From JBDSKH01 sp050245915 (GTDB lineage: Bacteria; Actinomycetota; Actinomycetes; Actinomycetales; Microbacteriaceae), in the NCBI GenBank assembly GCA_050245915.1, contig JBFWWZ010000024.1, forward strand, positions 1 through 40,833: a stretch of 40,833 nucleotides of DNA. The letters are read 5' to 3'. Positions 6,752-14,267 of the stretch are shown here, piece after piece. A program made the position numbers and the translations under genes. The notes beneath the pieces are model-generated. The model worked only from the letters and a program-made list of their open reading frames with translations. It did not search any database and was not told the DNA's origin. How positions within the stretch are numbered: position 1 is the stretch's first letter; every line of letters starts with the position of its first letter.

Positions 6752-7627
6752 ATGGCCAAGTTCTTTGGGACACCGCCCGGGGTTCATGTCGGGCAGTTGT
6801 TCATCGATCGTGCCGACCTTCGAGCGGCCGGCGTCCACCCCCCGCCACGGAACGGAATCCACGGAACCGCCGCCGAGGGTGCAGACTCCATAGTGCTCGC
6901 GGGCGGGTACGAGGACGATGATGACCAGGGAGACTTCATCATCTACACCGGCGAGGGTGGAAACGACCCAACAACCAAGCAGCAATACAAAGATCAATCG
7001 GTCGATTCGCCTGGCAACGCTGGGCTGATCACGAGCCAGCTGCTTGGGCTACCCGTGCGGGTTAGTCGCAGCTACAAGGCAAAAACACCTTTTGCTCCGA
7101 GCGCGGGCATCCGCTATGCCGGCCTCTACTTGGTCACCGAGCACAAGGTCGCGACGGGGTCCCACGGGTTCAAGGTGGTGCTATTCCGTCTAGATCGCCT
7201 CCCAGAGCAGGACCCATACGAGTCCGACGCCCAACCTACGGTTGACCCCGTATTCGCGACGACGACAATCTCACGTCGCGTGCGAGACAGCGCGATTGCT
7301 CGGAGAGTAAAGAGCCTTTACCACCACGAATGTCAAATCTGCGGCGCGACGCTGACAACGAACACCGGGTTGCGGTACGCAGAGGGCGCGCATGTGCGAC
7401 CCCTCGGAAAGCCTCATCTGGGCAACGACATTTCGGCGAATCTGCTTTGTCTCTGCCCCAATCACCACACGCTCTTGGATGTTGGCGGTCTGACGATCAG
7501 CGACGACTTTGCGGTTTCCTTCTCGCCCTCTCTGGCGCCGTTTGCTGAACTGGAGTTCAAGAAGTGGCATGTGCTGGACCTCGCGAATGTGCAATACCAC
7601 CGTGATCAATGGTTTAGCGCGAGCTGA
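6752..7627 (+). CDS. SRA-HNH (type IV, modification-dependent) restriction endonuclease
   Basis: 291 aa, GGAGG 4 nt before ATG. Residues ~8-150 are an SRA/YDG domain: GVHVGQLFIDRADL...AGVH...NGIHG, FIIYTGEGG, and the motif usually RYDG appearing as R121-Y-A-G124. Residues ~185-245 are an HNH domain: C194-x2-C197, EGAH214, N230, then C-x-C-P-N-H-H239. SRA domains flip modified cytosines, and SRA-HNH enzymes cut DNA carrying methyl- or hydroxymethylcytosine, so this likely restricts modified foreign DNA without a partner methylase. Codons such as AAA, ACA and TTT are more common here than in neighbours, a sign of transfer. Its end overlaps the convergent Nudix gene by 14 bp. Confidence 0.9.
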   Translation: MAKFFGTPPGVHVGQLFIDRADLRAAGVHPPPRNGIHGTAAEGADSIVLAGGYEDDDDQGDFIIYTGEGGNDPTTKQQYKDQSVDSPGNAGLITSQLLGLPVRVSRSYKAKTPFAPSAGIRYAGLYLVTEHKVATGSHGFKVVLFRLDRLPEQDPYESDAQPTVDPVFATTTISRRVRDSAIARRVKSLYHHECQICGATLTTNTGLRYAEGAHVRPLGKPHLGNDISANLLCLCPNHHTLLDVGGLTISDDFAVSFSPSLAPFAELEFKKWHVLDLANVQYHRDQWFSAS

Positions 7628-7988
7628 CTAGTCGCACCGTTTCCAGGTCGGCAGGAGCCCAATCGAGCGAGGCGAGTTCTGAGCGCGCAGCCCACCTGAT
7701 CGCATCGTGATCGGTGCTCCGATGCGGACTGGCTTCAGTGAGGCGGGCCCAATAGCTCGAAAGTCGGATACGGGGGTCGAACACTTCGACTGTGACGATG
7801 TGATCTCCCACCTCGATCCCCACCGCCAACTCCTCGCGAATCTCTCTAACGAGTGCATCAGCGGGGGTTTCCCCTGGCTCGATTTTGCCTCCCGGAAACT
7901 CCCACAATCCGCCCCGCTCCGGGCGCCTTCGGCATGCCAGAACTCTGTCCCTACTGTCGACGATTACGCCCGCCACCACATCGATCAC
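7614..7988 (-). CDS. Nudix hydrolase (MutT-like)
   Basis: 124 aa from GTG 7988, one nt after the stop of the upstream acetyltransferase gene. The Nudix box is complete: GGKIEPGETPADALVREIREEL (~34-55), with a preceding ACRRRPERGGLWEFPGG typical of MutT/CTP pyrophosphohydrolases. It should hydrolyse a nucleoside diphosphate-X substrate, possibly sanitising oxidised nucleotides. It shares the lower-GC composition of the adjacent restriction gene and overlaps its 3' end by 14 bp. Confidence 0.92.
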   Translation of the reverse strand: MIDVVAGVIVDSRDRVLACRRRPERGGLWEFPGGKIEPGETPADALVREIREELAVGIEVGDHIVTVEVFDPRIRLSSYWARLTEASPHRSTDHDAIRWAARSELASLDWAPADLETVRLVSSR

Positions 7989-7989
7989 G

Positions 7990-9288
7990 TCAATACCAGA
8001 TGCTCAAGAACGGCACAGTCTCGCTCGCCATCAGCGCAGCTGAGGCCATCCCATCTCCAGATTCGGTGCCTCGACCAGCTGCGACCAACACCTTCGCCTT
8101 CACTCCCCCGAGGTACATCGCCGAAAGCTCCGCTACCCCGAGTTCGAGAGTCGGCACCTCGGAGAGCGCAGCCGCCGGCGTGACGCGACCCACGCCATCC
8201 TGAACCTGCAGGTGCCAGCGACCGCCCGCGTACCCGTAAGGATCCGACACGTCGAAGATCATCTCGCCATCGGCAACGTACCCACGCGCCTCCAGGACTG
8301 CCGGTACGTCGAGAATCCGCAAGTACTGGTGCTCCCACACGGTCACTTTCGCCGCGCGCATGTCCGTGATCATCCACATCACCGGTTCGTCGACGCGCTG
8401 ATGCTCGACCTTCACCTTCTCGACGAGCGGCACCTCGAGCAGGTAGCGCCAGATCGCCGCGTAGGCGTCGGGCGATGCCGTCAGGATGTGGTGCACGGTG
8501 AGGGTGTGCGCGACGAAGTCGTCGCCTCCCCCGCTGACCGTGTAGTTCGCGATGCCCTCGACGGTGCCGTCGGGCGACAAATACCTGATCGCGCGGATCT
8601 TCTTGGCGCGGTCCTCCTCCGAAGACGCGGTGCCGGCGATCTGTGCCGCCCGCAACGGCCAGATGTCGATCTGCCCAGGACTGTGAACCATGAGGCGGTT
8701 GTGCATCTCTTCAAGGTGCTCGGCGAACTGCTGGTTGGTGATGTACTCGATCCGGCCGTCCGGGGTGGGTCCCGACCAGGTCACCCGCCGCACGTTGAAC
8801 TCGTAGTCGGCCGCCCACGCAGCGGGCGCGAACCCGTAGCGCTGGTACAGCGACGACTCGCTCACGGTGAGCATCGCCATCGGCACGTGTTTCGCTGCGG
8901 CGGCGAGCTCCGCTTCGAGCAGGGCGCGGGCGATGCCGCGCTTGTGGTGCGTCGATGCCACGGTGACCGTGCTGATCGCCCAGGCATCCAGGGTGCGGTC
9001 GCCGGGGATCGCCAGTCGGCTGACCCAGGAGTTGCTGGTGCCGACGGGCTCGAGGCTCGAGCTGCTGACATCCCATACGCCCGTGTTGCGGCGCGCCCTG
9101 TTCGCGTCCGCGAACTCCGCAGCGCGCTCCGGGGTCAGGTGACCGCCGTGGAAGCCGCGGGCAGCAGCCTCCGACCAGGCGTCGGCCGCGGGCTTGTGGT
9201 CCATGTCGAGCAGTTCCATGCGCAGGCCCTGCTCGCGCAGGCGTTCCGCAATCGCGGGATCGACAGGTTCGGTGCGAAAGTCGGTCAC
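7990..9288 (-). CDS. Eis-family GNAT N-acetyltransferase
   Basis: 432 aa from a leaderless GTG. The layout is that of Eis-type acetyltransferases: an N-terminal GNAT fold with the acetyl-CoA loop HHKRGIARALL, the SSLYQRYGFAPA segment that includes the general-acid Tyr of Eis, a second GNAT-like region, and a C-terminal SCP2-like domain ending in a terminal aromatic (FLSIWY) whose carboxylate acts as base in this family. Eis enzymes acetylate amines of aminoglycosides and peptides; the substrate here is unknown. The last ~70 codons look lower in GC than the rest, so a recombination boundary may lie near 8200. The Nudix gene follows in the same operon. Confidence 0.88.
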   Translation of the reverse strand: MTDFRTEPVDPAIAERLREQGLRMELLDMDHKPAADAWSEAAARGFHGGHLTPERAAEFADANRARRNTGVWDVSSSSLEPVGTSNSWVSRLAIPGDRTLDAWAISTVTVASTHHKRGIARALLEAELAAAAKHVPMAMLTVSESSLYQRYGFAPAAWAADYEFNVRRVTWSGPTPDGRIEYITNQQFAEHLEEMHNRLMVHSPGQIDIWPLRAAQIAGTASSEEDRAKKIRAIRYLSPDGTVEGIANYTVSGGGDDFVAHTLTVHHILTASPDAYAAIWRYLLEVPLVEKVKVEHQRVDEPVMWMITDMRAAKVTVWEHQYLRILDVPAVLEARGYVADGEMIFDVSDPYGYAGGRWHLQVQDGVGRVTPAAALSEVPTLELGVAELSAMYLGGVKAKVLVAAGRGTESGDGMASAALMASETVPFLSIWY

Positions 9289-9294
9289 CGTTCG

Positions 9295-9300
9295 AGGCTA
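9295..9300 (-). promoter_or_regulatory. -10 hexamer TAGCCT, leaderless start of the Eis-like gene
   Basis: On the minus strand TAGCCT precedes GTG 9288 by 6 nt. Confidence 0.6.
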
Positions 9301-9361
9301 GCGACGACCTCCCCCAAACGCGGGCTAGAACGCGCATCCCACCAGGTCCACCCTCGAAGCT

Positions 9362-10297
9362 ATGAGTGATCTTCGGCAGCGCGTGCCCGGACACTCGCTG
9401 ATCGAGCAGTTGCTCCGCGAATGGGACCTCGGCAACATCCATCCGGGAAGTGCTCCCGGCGAGATCGTCATCGACGACGAGGCCCGTGGGTGGTACCTCG
9501 GCGTGCATGGCGAGCGGTGGGTCGCCACACGGCTCGCGCTGCTGGGGCCTGAATACACCGTGCTTCATTCGGTGCCGGTCGGCAGCGGCGACTCCGACAT
9601 CGACCACATCGTGGTCGGCCCGACCGGGGTCTTCACCCTCAACACCAAGTTCAGTCCAGGACGACGTATCTGGTCGGCGGGGTGGGGTGTGTACGTCGGC
9701 GATCGTGAAGAGAAGCACTTCATCCGCAACCTCGACCTTGAGGTGCGACGCGCGGAGGATCGGTTGAGCAGATCGGTCGGCTTTACGGTCCCCGTCATGG
9801 GGTTGTTGGTGTTCGTGGATCCGATCGCGATGACGCGCAAGGCTCCCGCCGGTGACCACACCCGCGACCTCCGAGTGATTTCGGACGCGGAGCTGCTGAC
9901 GACGATCGGTGACCGCCGCATCCTCAGCGACGAGCAGGTCGCGGCGATCGCCGAGTCGGCGGCTCGTCCGGCGACATGGCACGACTCACCGCGAGAGTCG
10001 ACAATCGGCAGTCACATCGCTCGGGAGTTCAGCGCGCTGGAGGAGGCTGTCGGCCCCCCGACCCCGATCGTCGACAAGCCCGTCTCGTCGGCACCGCGTG
10101 CAACACGAACGCGAGCGACGGCGCCACGTCGTCGACCTGCGGCACCCCAGCCGCGAACTCGCGTCCGTCGCAAGAAGTCAACCCGCCTCGAGGCGCTTAT
10201 CGGAGTTGTGTTCTTCCTCGTCCTCGGCTGGTTCCTGTCTCGTCCCGAAGGACAGGCTCTGCTCCAGGGTGTCTTCACAGCGTTGCTCGTTCGCTGA
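9362..10297 (+). CDS. Membrane-anchored NERD-domain protein
   Basis: 311 aa from ATG 9362; no clear ribosome site or -10 is seen. Residues ~45-165 match the nuclease-related NERD domain: GVHGE51RWVATRL, then DSDID81HIVVGPTGVFTLNTK96, which gives the E...D...xxK pattern expected of a PD-(D/E)XK-like nuclease fold. A basic Arg/Pro/Ala linker (~235-270) leads to one C-terminal membrane helix (ALIGVVFFLVLGWFL, ~278-296), so the domain is probably cytoplasmic and tethered to the membrane. NERD proteins are poorly characterised; nuclease activity is inferred from the motif. Confidence 0.85.
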   Translation: MSDLRQRVPGHSLIEQLLREWDLGNIHPGSAPGEIVIDDEARGWYLGVHGERWVATRLALLGPEYTVLHSVPVGSGDSDIDHIVVGPTGVFTLNTKFSPGRRIWSAGWGVYVGDREEKHFIRNLDLEVRRAEDRLSRSVGFTVPVMGLLVFVDPIAMTRKAPAGDHTRDLRVISDAELLTTIGDRRILSDEQVAAIAESAARPATWHDSPRESTIGSHIAREFSALEEAVGPPTPIVDKPVSSAPRATRTRATAPRRRPAAPQPRTRVRRKKSTRLEALIGVVFFLVLGWFLSRPEGQALLQGVFTALLVR

Positions 10298-10380
10298 GGC
10301 CGATGCCCCCCTTGCATTCCCCGGCCCCGCGGCGTGAACTGGAACGGCATCCACTCGCCCCGCGATGGAAGGACAACCCG

Positions 10381-10554
10381 ATGAGGTACGAAGCCCCCGT
10401 TCCCGAGGACGAGAGCACGGGCAGCGGCGACGAGATCCCCGTCGACCTGGGCGGTGTCGGGCCCGGGGTCGCGCAGGCGGGCGACGATGACGACTTCGCC
10501 GTCGAGGACCCCTTCGACAGCGACGCCGGCCCCCTCGACGACGAAGACGACTAG
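10381..10554 (+). CDS. Small acidic protein, 57 aa
   Basis: ATG 10381 with AAGGA upstream. The product is very acidic (DDDD, DDEDD tail) and Gly/Pro-rich, with no hydrophobic core, and looks disordered. It follows the NERD gene by 83 nt on the same strand. Codon use is GC-rich. No family is recognised. Confidence 0.55.
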   Translation: MRYEAPVPEDESTGSGDEIPVDLGGVGPGVAQAGDDDDFAVEDPFDSDAGPLDDEDD

Positions 10555-10661
10555 CGGGCCACGAGCCCCGCACCCCTCCAAGCACCCCGAGCCGCTGCTC
10601 CGAACTCCACCGAAATGTCAATGGCGTGCATCACGCACGGCCGATCGCGTTGGGTGGAGGC

Positions 10662-10847
10662 ATGGCAGGACGTCACAGCAGCAAGAACACGGACGCGCCG
10701 AGGGCAGACGCCCCCGAGCAGTGGGTACCTCCGATCGTCGACGGCCCACGCCCCAGCGGCCGGGGTCCGCAGCAGTACGTGGAGGTCAGCTCGCGCGAGA
10801 CTCCCACAGCACCTTCTGGGCCCGAAGCGCGAGATCCCGCAGCGTAG
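10662..10847 (+). CDS. Possible small protein, 61 aa
   Basis: ATG 10662 is preceded by GGTGGAGG. The product begins MAGRHSSKNTDAP, like the MTGRHAS start of the small ORF at 1078, and is hydrophilic. Its last ~20 codons overlap the convergent SGNH-GAF gene by 62 nt and use unusual codons (ACA, CCT, TCT, GGG). Either the gene is real and its end has been replaced, or the frame is fortuitous. Confidence 0.4.
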   Translation: MAGRHSSKNTDAPRADAPEQWVPPIVDGPRPSGRGPQQYVEVSSRETPTAPSGPEARDPAA

Positions 10848-11982
10848 CCGTCTCGCGCTCGGTGAACTGGCGCGGCACCCGGTTCATCACGCACAGCGCG
10901 CCGACGCGCTCGCCTCCGGGTGCTTCGACCGGGTAGCCGGCATAGAAGCGGGCGTGGCCCGCCTCCGCGGTCCACCGGCTGTCCCGGTAGAGCGGGTCGG
11001 CATCCAGGTCTTCGATGACGTACGCGCCCGGCCGCTGGATGGTGGTGTTGCAGATCGCCTCCGCACGCGGCATGTCGCGCGGGTGGCTTCCCGCGGCGGC
11101 GACACTCACCTGCCGGTCGCGTTGAATGACATTGAGGGATGCCGAATCGGCCCCCAGCATGTCGCGTGCCATCTCGACGATGCGGTCCACCGTCGCCTCC
11201 ACCTCGGGGTCGAGCTCGAGCTCGGCGACGGCTCGCAGCCGCGCGTCCTCGTCGGTCGGCACGTTCTTCGTCTTCTTCGCGCTCGACAGCGCGCGGTCGG
11301 CGTATTTCAGCAGCGAGGTCGCCCAGCTCTCGTAGACCGCGGACGAGTCGATGCCGATCCGGATGCCGGCACGTTCCGGGGCGAACGGGATGTATTCGGC
11401 GACCCCCGACTTGTTGCACTCCTCGCGCGTCGCGATGTTCTGCCGGGCGATGCGCTCCGCCATCCAGCGGGCCGCGAAAAGGGGGACGTCCATGTCCTGC
11501 ATGAACGGGGCCACCCCGGCGATCAGCACCGGGCAGCTGCACGTCGGGTTCGCGGTGATCGCAGCGAACACGGTGCGGAGCGTTCGGCGGTACGCGGGCA
11601 ACGGGGTGAGCGTGATGATCTCTGTGACGCCGCCGAGCACGATGACGAGGTCGTAGCGGCGCAGGTCCATACTGCGCAGCATCTCGGCGGCCCTGGCGGC
11701 GTCGAACCCGTCCACGCCGATGGTCTCGACGTCGGCGCCCCGTCCCGTTCGGGCGGCGAGCTTGCGGGCGAGGTGGCCCGCGACGGAGAGGTCGTAGGAG
11801 GCGATCCCGACGCCCTGCACGACCGGCGAGCCGAGAATCAGCACCCGGTCGGGGGCCGGGCCGGACCCGTGCGCGATCGCCGGCCCGGACGGCGTCGCCA
11901 GCTCACCGTCGCGACGGACGATCCCGCGCACGAGCGCATGGGCGATCGGGCCGAGCACGACGTGCACGACGTTCTTCCACAC
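10786..11982 (-). CDS. SGNH-hydrolase-like domain fused to a GAF domain
   Basis: 398 aa from GTG 11982, AGGGGGA 6 nt upstream. The N-terminal ~235 residues follow the SGNH/GDSL order: LILGSPVVQGVGIASY (block I), a Gly block, VIVLGGVTEI (block III), then a late block. Key residues are altered: the usual G-D-S reads G-S-P, the G-x-N-D block reads GGVTE, and no D-x-x-H is seen, so it may be inactive. The C-terminal ~150 residues are a GAF domain (MLGADSASLNVIQRDRQVSVAAAGSHP...GALCVMNRVPRQFTERE). The design suggests a ligand- or redox-sensing protein, not an esterase. Function is unknown. Confidence 0.75.
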   Translation of the reverse strand: MWKNVVHVVLGPIAHALVRGIVRRDGELATPSGPAIAHGSGPAPDRVLILGSPVVQGVGIASYDLSVAGHLARKLAARTGRGADVETIGVDGFDAARAAEMLRSMDLRRYDLVIVLGGVTEIITLTPLPAYRRTLRTVFAAITANPTCSCPVLIAGVAPFMQDMDVPLFAARWMAERIARQNIATREECNKSGVAEYIPFAPERAGIRIGIDSSAVYESWATSLLKYADRALSSAKKTKNVPTDEDARLRAVAELELDPEVEATVDRIVEMARDMLGADSASLNVIQRDRQVSVAAAGSHPRDMPRAEAICNTTIQRPGAYVIEDLDADPLYRDSRWTAEAGHARFYAGYPVEAPGGERVGALCVMNRVPRQFTERETATLRDLALRAQKVLWESRAS

Positions 11983-12079
11983 AGGCGTCCCCCTGATCCG
12001 GGCGTGGGGCCCGCAGGTGGTGGGTCCGCGGGTCTTCTAACGGTACGCTCTCCGGTCCCCTTTTACGAGGACAGAGTTG

Positions 12080-12421
12080 TCACAGAGCCGGACGTGTCGC
12101 CGCAAGTTTCGCCCGCTCGGCGGCCAGCCATTCGGGCATCTCGGCGAGCAGCTGCTTGATCTCGGCGGTGGTCATCACATCCGGCTGCCCGGCGCGCGCC
12201 AGACCGGAGTTGCTGATGCCGAGCCGGCGCGCCACCTCGCTGCGCGGATGGGGCCCCTCACGACGCAGCGTGGACAGCCACTCGGGCGGATTCTCGAGCA
12301 GCGCCTTCAGTTCGTCGCGGCTCACAGGGTTGTCGCGGAACTCCGCCGGCGTGGCCGGCAGGTAGATCGACAGCTTCTTGGCGGCGGTCTCCGGTTTGAG
12401 CAGCTGCTGCTTCGGACCCAT
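12080..12421 (-). CDS. DUF5997 family protein
   Basis: 113 aa from ATG 12421, leaderless. The sequence KPETAAKKLSIYLPATPAEF followed by two related segments (SRDELKALLENPPEWLSTLRREGPHPRSEVARRLGISNSGLAR and TTAEIKQLLAEMPEWLAAER) matches the small actinobacterial DUF5997 family and contains one HTH-like stretch. In actinobacteria this family is often found beside the LysR-substrate-domain protein that is divergent here, so the two probably work together. Biochemical function is unknown. Confidence 0.85.
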   Translation of the reverse strand: MGPKQQLLKPETAAKKLSIYLPATPAEFRDNPVSRDELKALLENPPEWLSTLRREGPHPRSEVARRLGISNSGLARAGQPDVMTTAEIKQLLAEMPEWLAAERAKLAATRPAL

Positions 12422-12427
12422 GGCCTC

Positions 12428-12437
12428 AGGCTAGCCT
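12428..12437. promoter_or_regulatory. Palindromic shared -10 element for two divergent leaderless genes
   Basis: The 10-bp perfect palindrome AGGCTAGCCT contains TAGCCT on both strands. On the plus strand it ends 6 nt before GTG 12444; on the minus strand it ends 6 nt before ATG 12421. One element therefore places a transcription start on each start codon, which are only 22 bp apart. Confidence 0.75.
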
Positions 12438-12443
12438 GGCCCG

Positions 12444-12923
12444 GTGGTCGAGCCGTTCGTCGTGGTGTTCGTACCGGGCGTGACTCCCGGCAAGTGGGGT
12501 CGCATCTGGTCCGACAGGATGCCGCGGCAGCCCCTCGAGCTGCGTCCGGCCCCCGGCGACGAGGCTCTCGCAGCGCTGCACGACGGAGCGGCGCAGATGG
12601 CCTTTCTGCGGGACGTGCCGGCCTCGGACACGCTGCACGTCATCCCGCTCTATCGCGAGCAGCCGGTCGTGCAGCTCGACCGCGATTCGCCGCTCGCGTC
12701 GGCGGAGTCGCTGACCCTCGCCGAGGCCGAGAGCCTGGGCCTCGAGGTGGTGCCGCAGTCGGTCGCCCGCGCACGCTCGCGGCGCGACATGGTGGTGCGC
12801 CCGGTGCCGGACGCGCCCGACTCGGGCGTCGGGCTGGCCTGGCGGGTGTCGGCGCAGCATCCCCTGATCGAGGTGTTCGTGGGGATCGTGCGGGGACGCA
12901 CCCCGAACTCGTCGCGCTCTTAG
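12444..12923 (+). CDS. LysR substrate-binding-domain-like protein without HTH
   Basis: 159 aa from leaderless GTG 12444. It opens FVVVFVPGVTPGKWGRIWSDR and continues as part of a periplasmic-binding-type fold seen in LysR effector domains (AAQMAFLRDVPASDTLHVIPLYREQPVVQL), but has no DNA-binding helix. Divergent pairing with a DUF5997 gene is a known actinobacterial arrangement. It may be a small-molecule-binding partner. Its stop overlaps that of the convergent PPOX gene by 4 nt. Confidence 0.8.
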   Translation: MVEPFVVVFVPGVTPGKWGRIWSDRMPRQPLELRPAPGDEALAALHDGAAQMAFLRDVPASDTLHVIPLYREQPVVQLDRDSPLASAESLTLAEAESLGLEVVPQSVARARSRRDMVVRPVPDAPDSGVGLAWRVSAQHPLIEVFVGIVRGRTPNSSRS

Positions 12924-13315
12924 CCCGCGATCGCCTTCTCGATCGACATGACCAGGATGACGCGGTCGGCCTTGTCGCTCGGCGGCACGTCGCTGTCTTC
13001 CCCGTAGCGCTTCTGCAGGTGCACATAGTACGCACCGGTCGGGTCGGGGATGACCTCGATCAGCGTGCCGCGGACCTCGAGGTAGTCGAGCCAGTTGTCG
13101 TCGAAGATGGCGAGGCTCATGCTCGGGTTGTGCTGCAGGTTGCGGTACTTCTGGCGGTACGTGGTGTGCGTGAACCGCAGGGTATGGGTGGGCTCGTCGT
13201 AGTCGACCCACATCGGGTTCACCTGCACCGTGCCGTCGGGGCGGATGGTGCCGAGCATCCCGAAGTGCGGAATGTCGAGCAGGTGGCGCCGTTCGGCGGG
13301 GATCTCGGTGGGCAC
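12920..13315 (-). CDS. PPOX-class F420-dependent oxidoreductase
   Basis: 131 aa from GTG 13315, AGAGAGG upstream. It is a split-barrel flavin/deazaflavin-binding protein: HLLDIPHFGMLGTIRPDGTVQVNPMWVDYD, then RFTHTTYRQKYRNLQHNPSMSLAIFD and a late EVRGTLIEVIPD, the pattern of the PPOX/FDOR family. Members reduce or bind cofactor F420 in the cytoplasm. The substrate cannot be predicted. It is likely transcribed with nothing else; the gene upstream on the same strand ends 17 nt before it. Confidence 0.88.
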   Translation of the reverse strand: MPTEIPAERRHLLDIPHFGMLGTIRPDGTVQVNPMWVDYDEPTHTLRFTHTTYRQKYRNLQHNPSMSLAIFDDNWLDYLEVRGTLIEVIPDPTGAYYVHLQKRYGEDSDVPPSDKADRVILVMSIEKAIAG

Positions 13316-13331
13316 TGGATGACCTCTCTTC

Positions 13332-14267
13332 CTAAATGAACTGCACGGCTGAGGCGACGCGCGTGCGCACCTCGAAGAGGTCGGTGCCGCCGATCCCGAC
13401 GCCGGGCAGACCGGTCCTCACCAGGTTCGCGAGCCGGGGCCGTTGCACCAGGAGCGCCTGAGCACCGCGGACCGAGCCCAGCGGCATGACATCCTCGGGC
13501 GATGCACCGTCGGGCACCACGATCACCAGCGCGGAGAACTTCACCCGCGCCTCCCGGGCGAAGGCTCTCGCCCGCGTCGCGAGTTCGTGCACGGGGCGCT
13601 CCCCCGGCTCGAGCGCCTGCCCGATGATCTCGCCGCGCCTCGTCTTCACCGGCTCGCCCCAGTCCTCGCTGAGCATCGCCCACAGCCCGGTGGGGCCGAG
13701 CACGATGTGATCGATCTTGCCGCGGTCGCTCCGCGGGTCGGGGCCGATCGCCGAGGTGCGCACGTCGTGCCAGATCGTGAAGCCGATGCCGAGGGTGGAG
13801 AGCACGCGCGCGGTGTCCTCTTCCGCGACCGCGGCCGCGAGCAGGTGGCGCACCTCGCGTGGCGCCGAGCGCAGCAGGGCGGGATCGTACGGGTCGGGAA
13901 CCTCGACCCCGCGGCCGGCCCACTCGTGCAGCAGCTCCAGGTACCGCTCACGGAACCAGCCGCCGGGGTGGCCGTAGGCGCGGGCCTGGGGTCGGGAGTC
14001 CGGACGCTTCGGCGGCGCGGCAGGAGCCCAGGTGCGCGGCTCCGCATCGAGCGGCCTGCCGCGGTCGTACGCCGCGCGCGCCTCCGAGGTGCCGATCAGC
14101 TCCCAGGCGTGCTGCACGGCGTGGAAGTGGCGCGCCGCTCCCCCGGTGTCAGGATGCGTCTCCCGCAGCTTGCGCCGGTACGCGCGGCGCAACTCGTCGT
14201 CGCTCGCGGTCGCCGAGACCCCGAGCACGTCGTACGGGGAGGCCGAGAGCGGGCTCTCAGCGGCCAC
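13332..14267 (-). CDS. J-domain (DnaJ-like) protein fused to a NERD-like domain
   Basis: 311 aa if started at GTG 14267, inside the Gly-repeat end of the upstream gene (11-nt overlap); more upstream in-frame GTGs exist and the choice is uncertain. Residues ~9-65 are a J domain (SPYDVLGVSATASDDELRRAYRRKLRETH38-P-D40). Residues ~135-250 resemble NERD (DTARVLSTLGIGFTIWHDV...KIDHIVLGPTGLWAML), but the Lys expected after the Asp motif is not visible (SED instead), so the nuclease site may be dead. The J domain implies recruitment of an Hsp70 such as DnaK. Substrate and process are unknown. Confidence 0.8.
   Translation of the reverse strand: MAAESPLSASPYDVLGVSATASDDELRRAYRRKLRETHPDTGGAARHFHAVQHAWELIGTSEARAAYDRGRPLDAEPRTWAPAAPPKRPDSRPQARAYGHPGGWFRERYLELLHEWAGRGVEVPDPYDPALLRSAPREVRHLLAAAVAEEDTARVLSTLGIGFTIWHDVRTSAIGPDPRSDRGKIDHIVLGPTGLWAMLSEDWGEPVKTRRGEIIGQALEPGERPVHELATRARAFAREARVKFSALVIVVPDGASPEDVMPLGSVRGAQALLVQRPRLANLVRTGLPGVGIGGTDLFEVRTRVASAVQFI

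Noticed and set aside
10615..12159. 514-codon plus-strand frame opposite the SGNH-GAF gene
   Set aside because: No recognisable domain and Arg/His-rich antisense composition.
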